Assembly: GCA_958298945.1 (NCBI GenBank)
Contig: OY282605.1
Coordinates: forward strand, 35,070,811 to 35,134,810
Origin: Atherix ibis
Lineage: Eukaryota > Arthropoda > Insecta > Diptera > Athericidae
Direction: 5' to 3'
Length of the DNA stretch: 64,000 nt
The notes beneath the pieces are model-generated. The model was given only the letters and a program-made list of their open reading frames with translations, was not told the origin of the DNA and ran no database searches. Shown in pieces: positions 60,401 through 64,000 of the stretch. The position numbers were made by a program, and so were the translations under genes. The stretch's first letter is position 1. The number at the start of each line of letters is the position of its first letter.

Positions 60401-60870
60401 GGGAAATCACTTGCTCTCCCGTAAGCATTTTCCTTCATTGCTAATGTAGAAAGTAGAGTTTAGGGCACACCAGGTAAAACTGCTACCGGCTTTTTTTTCT
60501 CTTTATTCTCTCTTTGTTTTTATTACAAAAATGTTCTCGTAAAAAACAAAAATCAACTACGCTGAAGTTGCTGCACACGCACACAATTACTAGCTCTTCG
60601 CGTATGTATGTGGTGGGATCTGCGCGAAAATTGCAGTTTGCCAGTGCGCCCAGTCCGAGCAATTGGTGGTTGGCGTTCGCATCCGAATGGAAGTGGATAT
60701 AGCACGTTTTATGCATTCCCATCGGACAGCAATCGAAACGGCGGCGCATCGTGCCACCTCCATATGGTACACTCATGTACTGGATAGCGGCAATTGAGGG
60801 GCTGTGTGTACCCAACGGATAGATCCACAGCATTTGTGCACGTGCGCACACATTTGTATATTTGAGCAGA

Positions 60871-62485
60871 AATGTTTTGTTTATAATTTATGAAGAAACA
60901 TTAATTTTTGATCGGAATTCCATTCCGAACATGAGTTTGGCCATGGCGGAACGGTACACTTGATTGTATTGAATTATGTACACGCATTTAGCAAATGACT
61001 TATTGCAATAAGAAATTTGCAAAACTGAAAAAATAAATTCAGAAAAACGAACAGCACAGAAAATCAAATATGCACATTTAAAGTGTTTGGTATTCACCAT
61101 AAACATAAACTACGATGCACATCGTAGATTGTCCTGGTATTTTTGGGTTTGTTTTTTTTTTTTTTGGTACTCCTCGTACTTTCGTCGGTCTCATTAGGAA
61201 TTTCTTTTAATTATTGTAACTTATTTTTAAAAATAATTTACAACGCCAATAATTTTCTTATAACGAAGAAAGTTGCATAGCAGATCTGACAGTATTAATC
61301 ATTCACAGTTTTCGTTACAAATTAATGAGGACCTGATCTTGGCCTCGTACTGTTTGCGAATATACTGACCATAGTAAATGTTTATTCGAATAGGAAAGAA
61401 AAGGGGACAGATTAATTGGAAAGTATGCAGTCGATGATTGGATTTAATCGATCAATTGGATTGAATAGCCGTCGGCAAATATGAACATTTGAAATTTTCC
61501 TAAGACATTAACTAATTATTATTATTTTTTATTACAAATTTTATAGAAAAATAAAAAAATAAACAAAAAAAAAACTATTAATTTCATATAAAAATTCATT
61601 ATTTTTAACACTAAACGAAAGGAGCACAAATCATCAGGAATAAAGTCGAAAATAATTTCATTAGACAGGCCCGCCTTCTTCGTCCTTACATCGAAATTTA
61701 TTCACATATATAACTATGTATGGATGTATGTATGTACGTACATCTTTTAATTCTAAACCCTCTTTGCAATTGCTTTCAATTTCCCTAGAGACGTTATATC
61801 AACATCCCGTCACGTTTTAGGGGTTGATTCCTTATCTTCAACCTGTTGATACACTTTTTATATGGCGATTCAGCTCCAAAAAGGCGACTGTGCTAAGCTT
61901 CTTTTACTCTTTATCTTTTGTAAACTGAACGGTTTTTTCTTTTTTTTTCTTTTTCTAAAGTTTTAAGTGCTAAAGTAAATATAAAAAAAATCTTTATTGT
62001 TATGATGGGGGTGTTAGGTTTTTTCTCAATTCTCTATTGTTATTGTGGTTTTTGTTAATTTTTTTAATAAGATTCGTTAATTGTAGCTATAATGGAAAAA
62101 TTTAAGTTAATTAATTGTGTTTTTAGATCGTTTTAGACAAATTTTTGTTTTATTTTATAATTTTAAATTTTTTTTTATTGTTTTTTTTAGAATTTACTTA
62201 ATATTTTTAAATTTTAAAAATATATATTTTAAAAATCGTTATTATTCAATGAAAATTAACAGGAACCGTTGGTAAGGAAAACTTATCAATTTATCGTCCT
62301 TTTTTCGTGAACGAAATCAATTGAAGCCCAAAATTCTAAACGGACTTTAAATGATTTCTTGTATTTATATTCTGAATACTAACTTTATTTTTTCTTTTGT
62401 TACAATAAAAAAAATTATTTTTGACTTAGTAAAGTTGAACATTTTTAATAAATATTTGCGGATTTGCACAAAAAAAAAACTATAC
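60871..62485. other. Mixed to AT-rich spacer, nothing recognised
   Basis: The sequence becomes progressively more AT-rich and contains TATGTATGTACGTACA-type words near 61715-61745. No ORF, repeat family or RNA gene was recognised. Confidence 0.45.
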
Positions 62486-62489
62486 TGCA

Positions 62490-62585
62490 AGGTATCGCCA
62501 AATGGCTTTATTGTCATGGTGGAACAAAATTGGCTCTGGCTTTTGCTTCAGAGACCTTACAACATCACAAAAAAAAAGAAAAATT
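62490..62585 (+). repeat. SINE-like dispersed repeat, copy 3
   Basis: GGTATCGCCAAATGGCTTTA leads to a diverged middle and then CTTCAGAGACCTTACAACAT with a long A-rich tail. Copy 3 is the most diverged of the four, but both ends match. Confidence 0.45.
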
Positions 62586-62647
62586 GCACTTATATGAGTT
62601 TCAGTTCTTATTTATTCATTGCGATAAAAAAAATCATCACAGTGTCC

Positions 62648-62720
62648 TGATTTAGTGGCACTTAGAACATTAGCGTCTAGTCCAAAGCGGCCCTCCGTTT
62701 GAATCCAGCTAGTCATCGTC
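62648..62720 (+). repeat. tRNA-like SINE head, copy 1
   Basis: CCTGATTTAGTGGCACTTAG, AGAACATTAGCGTCTAGTCC and CCGTTTGAATCCAGC occur in order over about 70 bases. TTAGTGGC is A-box-like and GTTTGAATCC is B-box-like (GTTCGAATCC). I could not fold a proper acceptor stem, so it is not called as a tRNA gene. A related copy follows at 62806. Confidence 0.35.
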
Positions 62721-62805
62721 AAAAAAAGGCTGTAATTTTGTGGGACTAATATCTAACATTTTAGTAAACATATTTCTAATAATTACGTTGGATAAAAATG
62801 CCAAC

Positions 62806-62885
62806 GTATCCTAGTTTAAGCGACAATCAGAACGTCAGCGTCTTGTTCTCAATTATTTTGGGTTTAAAATTCGGCAAATGACATA
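62806..62885 (+). repeat. tRNA-like SINE head, copy 2
   Basis: TCCTAGTTTAAGCGACAATC and AGAACGTCAGCGTCTTGTTC, then GGGTTTAAAATTCGG, align with copy 1 at 62648, keeping AGAAC, AGCGTCT and the box B region in place but more diverged. Confidence 0.35.
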
Positions 62886-62896
62886 TACAAGAGGTC

Positions 62897-62960
62897 CTTT
62901 CACGAATTTACCAATTAATTTATTACCGACTTTCACGAATTTACCAATTAATTTATTAGA
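62897..62960 (+). repeat. 33-bp tandem duplication
   Basis: TTTCACGAATTTACCAATTA with its flank ATTTATTA occurs at 62898 and again at 62931. The two copies are identical over about 28 bases. Confidence 0.95.
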
Positions 62961-63695
62961 ACAATTCCACAAAATCAAAAAAACTGGTCGAATTCAATAA
63001 TTATTCAATAAAAAGTATAATTAGTAAATATTTCTTTGAGATCCTTTATTTTAAAATTATTTTCTATTAGTTTCCAAAAACTAATATTTATTTATAATGC
63101 ATAGACAATATGACTCATTACAAAATCTAATAAGATGCATTGTCTTTTGTCTGAAAAAATTTACAATATTTTTTTGATAAAAGATTTAAAATTTACATCT
63201 TTTCTTATTGAAAAAAAAAAAACAAAAAAAAAGCAAAATGTTATCGTAAATTTATTAAGAAAATCATCTTTTAATAAGAATTTGTCGAAAAATTTTCATT
63301 ATTTTATGGTAAAAAGTAGTTTAATTTACTTAAATTTTTTATAATTTAAAAAAAAAATTAATATTTAACTCTAAGCGGGGTCAATAGCATAAATGTCAGA
63401 TGCTAAAATCTGCAATTCTATATCGTACGGGGGTATTTGACACCACTTCAACCCAAGAATGCTTTTTATTTCAGAAAATTTATTCTAGAACAAAATCTAT
63501 AATATTCGCAAAAACAATAATATTTTTATGGTAATATTATCATTTCCATATTCTAAATCTTTGAGAAAATAAAATATTTCTCCGGTCAATATATACAGGG
63601 CAACTACTTTTAAAACTAAATTAAAATAATCACTATTGAAATTATATAAAAAAAATTTAAAGCTCTTATTAGACTTAAGAAAAATTTCTGACAAT
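62961..63695. other. AT-rich spacer, nothing recognised
   Basis: AT-rich DNA with A runs near 63210-63235. No convincing ORF or repeat was seen. Confidence 0.45.
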
Positions 63696-63698
63696 GTA

Positions 63699-63801
63699 AT
63701 TCTACAGCATTGCCAAATCGAAAACAGCAGAAGAGTATGAAGTATAGAAGGCAAGTAAAAAGACTGGTACGAAAGAGAGCCATTTGGCAACGCTGTAGAA
63801 T
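63699..63801. repeat. Short inverted-repeat element, MITE-like
   Basis: ATTCTACAGCATTGCCAAAT (63699-63718) and ATTTGGCAACGCTGTAGAAT (63782-63801) are reverse complements with one mismatch and bound a 103-base unit. A short element with 20-bp terminal inverted repeats and no ORF fits a MITE. I cannot see a clear target duplication. Confidence 0.5.
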
Positions 63802-63842
63802 ATTCCTCCATATAACTTGTACGTTAATTCCATCTAGATGTG

Positions 63843-63968
63843 CAGTACTATAGAGTGTGATAGGTAAAGTTGAGTTTTTGTTGTTATTTGCAAGGTCCCT
63901 TAGACATGTGATAGGGGTTACTTCATAGCGCCACGACCGTGAGGCCATTTGACGACTTCATAGTACTG
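63843..63968 (-). repeat. SINE-like dispersed repeat, copy 4
   Basis: On the minus strand from 63968: GTACTATGAAGTCGTCAAAT, GGCCTCACGGTCGTGGCGCT, then ATGTCTAAGGGACCTTGCAA and an A/AAC-rich tail. It is the least-degraded copy and best defines the unit. CAGTACTAT/ATAGTACTG bounds it as a 9-bp inverted pair, so a MITE is the alternative to a SINE. Confidence 0.55.
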
Positions 63969-64000
63969 GTCTGGGGTTAGTAGTATAGAATATTGAGAAT

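Larger units (their letters stand above)
60110..60870. other. Lower-AT block with promoter-like signals
   Basis: This block holds an Inr+DPE candidate at 60294-60327, a second perfect Inr (TCAGTT at 60266-60271), a (CT)13 tract and CACCAG|GTAAAA at about 60473, which could be a splice donor. Together they would fit a first, noncoding exon on the plus strand. No coding frame follows that I can recognise. Confidence 0.3.

Noticed and set aside
63497..63948. Two overlapping minus-strand ORFs of about 105 codons
   Set aside because: They cross the MITE-like unit and SINE-like copy 4, so they combine unrelated repeat sequence.

Overview
The window reads as intergenic or intronic DNA from a very AT-rich animal nuclear genome, most likely an insect and probably a fly. 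This is inferred from long poly-A and poly-T tracts, many TACGTA/TACATA-type alternations, Inr+DPE-like core promoter pairs, a wide set of insect-type mariner relatives, and the absence of any bacterial gene organisation. I could not recognise a complete host protein-coding gene. Almost every ORF in the window is short and unconvincing. The coding signal that does stand out comes from broken transposases of the Tc1/mariner superfamily.

Layout. Positions 1-9100 are AT-rich spacer with two lower-AT blocks: 4385-4915, which carries a possible minus-strand Inr+DPE promoter, and 5450-6830. Positions 9130-11115 hold an old transposon with a younger mariner inserted in its 3' end. Positions 11440-16470 alternate lower-AT noncoding blocks with AT-rich spacer. 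Positions 18180-23200 are a dense cluster: a transposase remnant with an internal triplication and a palindrome, a second remnant with a doubled N-terminal segment, a third fragment, and a nearly full-length mariner with both terminal inverted repeats. Positions 25667-31440 contain a long hairpin, a short ORF with a damaged 2A-like motif, a SINE-like copy, a mariner with a large internal deletion, a second long hairpin and another transposase remnant. Positions 34456-36068 are a satellite array of about 134 bp monomers with a four-monomer higher-order pattern. Positions 36070-37060 hold two more transposase remnants and 40640-42683 hold two more, the second being the best-preserved transposase in the window. 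Positions 46000-57350 hold five more remnants. The right end (58000-64000) holds a lower-AT block, a possible GAGA-tract/Inr/DPE promoter near 60300, several copies of a short SINE-like repeat, two related tRNA-like heads and a small inverted-repeat element.

None of the transposases can be active as read: all have stops, frameshifts or deletions. The biology on show is genome turnover. It includes nested insertion, internal deletion, tandem amplification inside a dead transposase, satellite homogenisation, and repeated formation of inverted duplications (hairpins). One hairpin has the exact form expected of a snap-back repair event. The lower-AT blocks between the repeats may be regulatory DNA of a neighbouring gene, but that is only inference. 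All family assignments rest on motif recognition by eye. No database search or alignment program was used.
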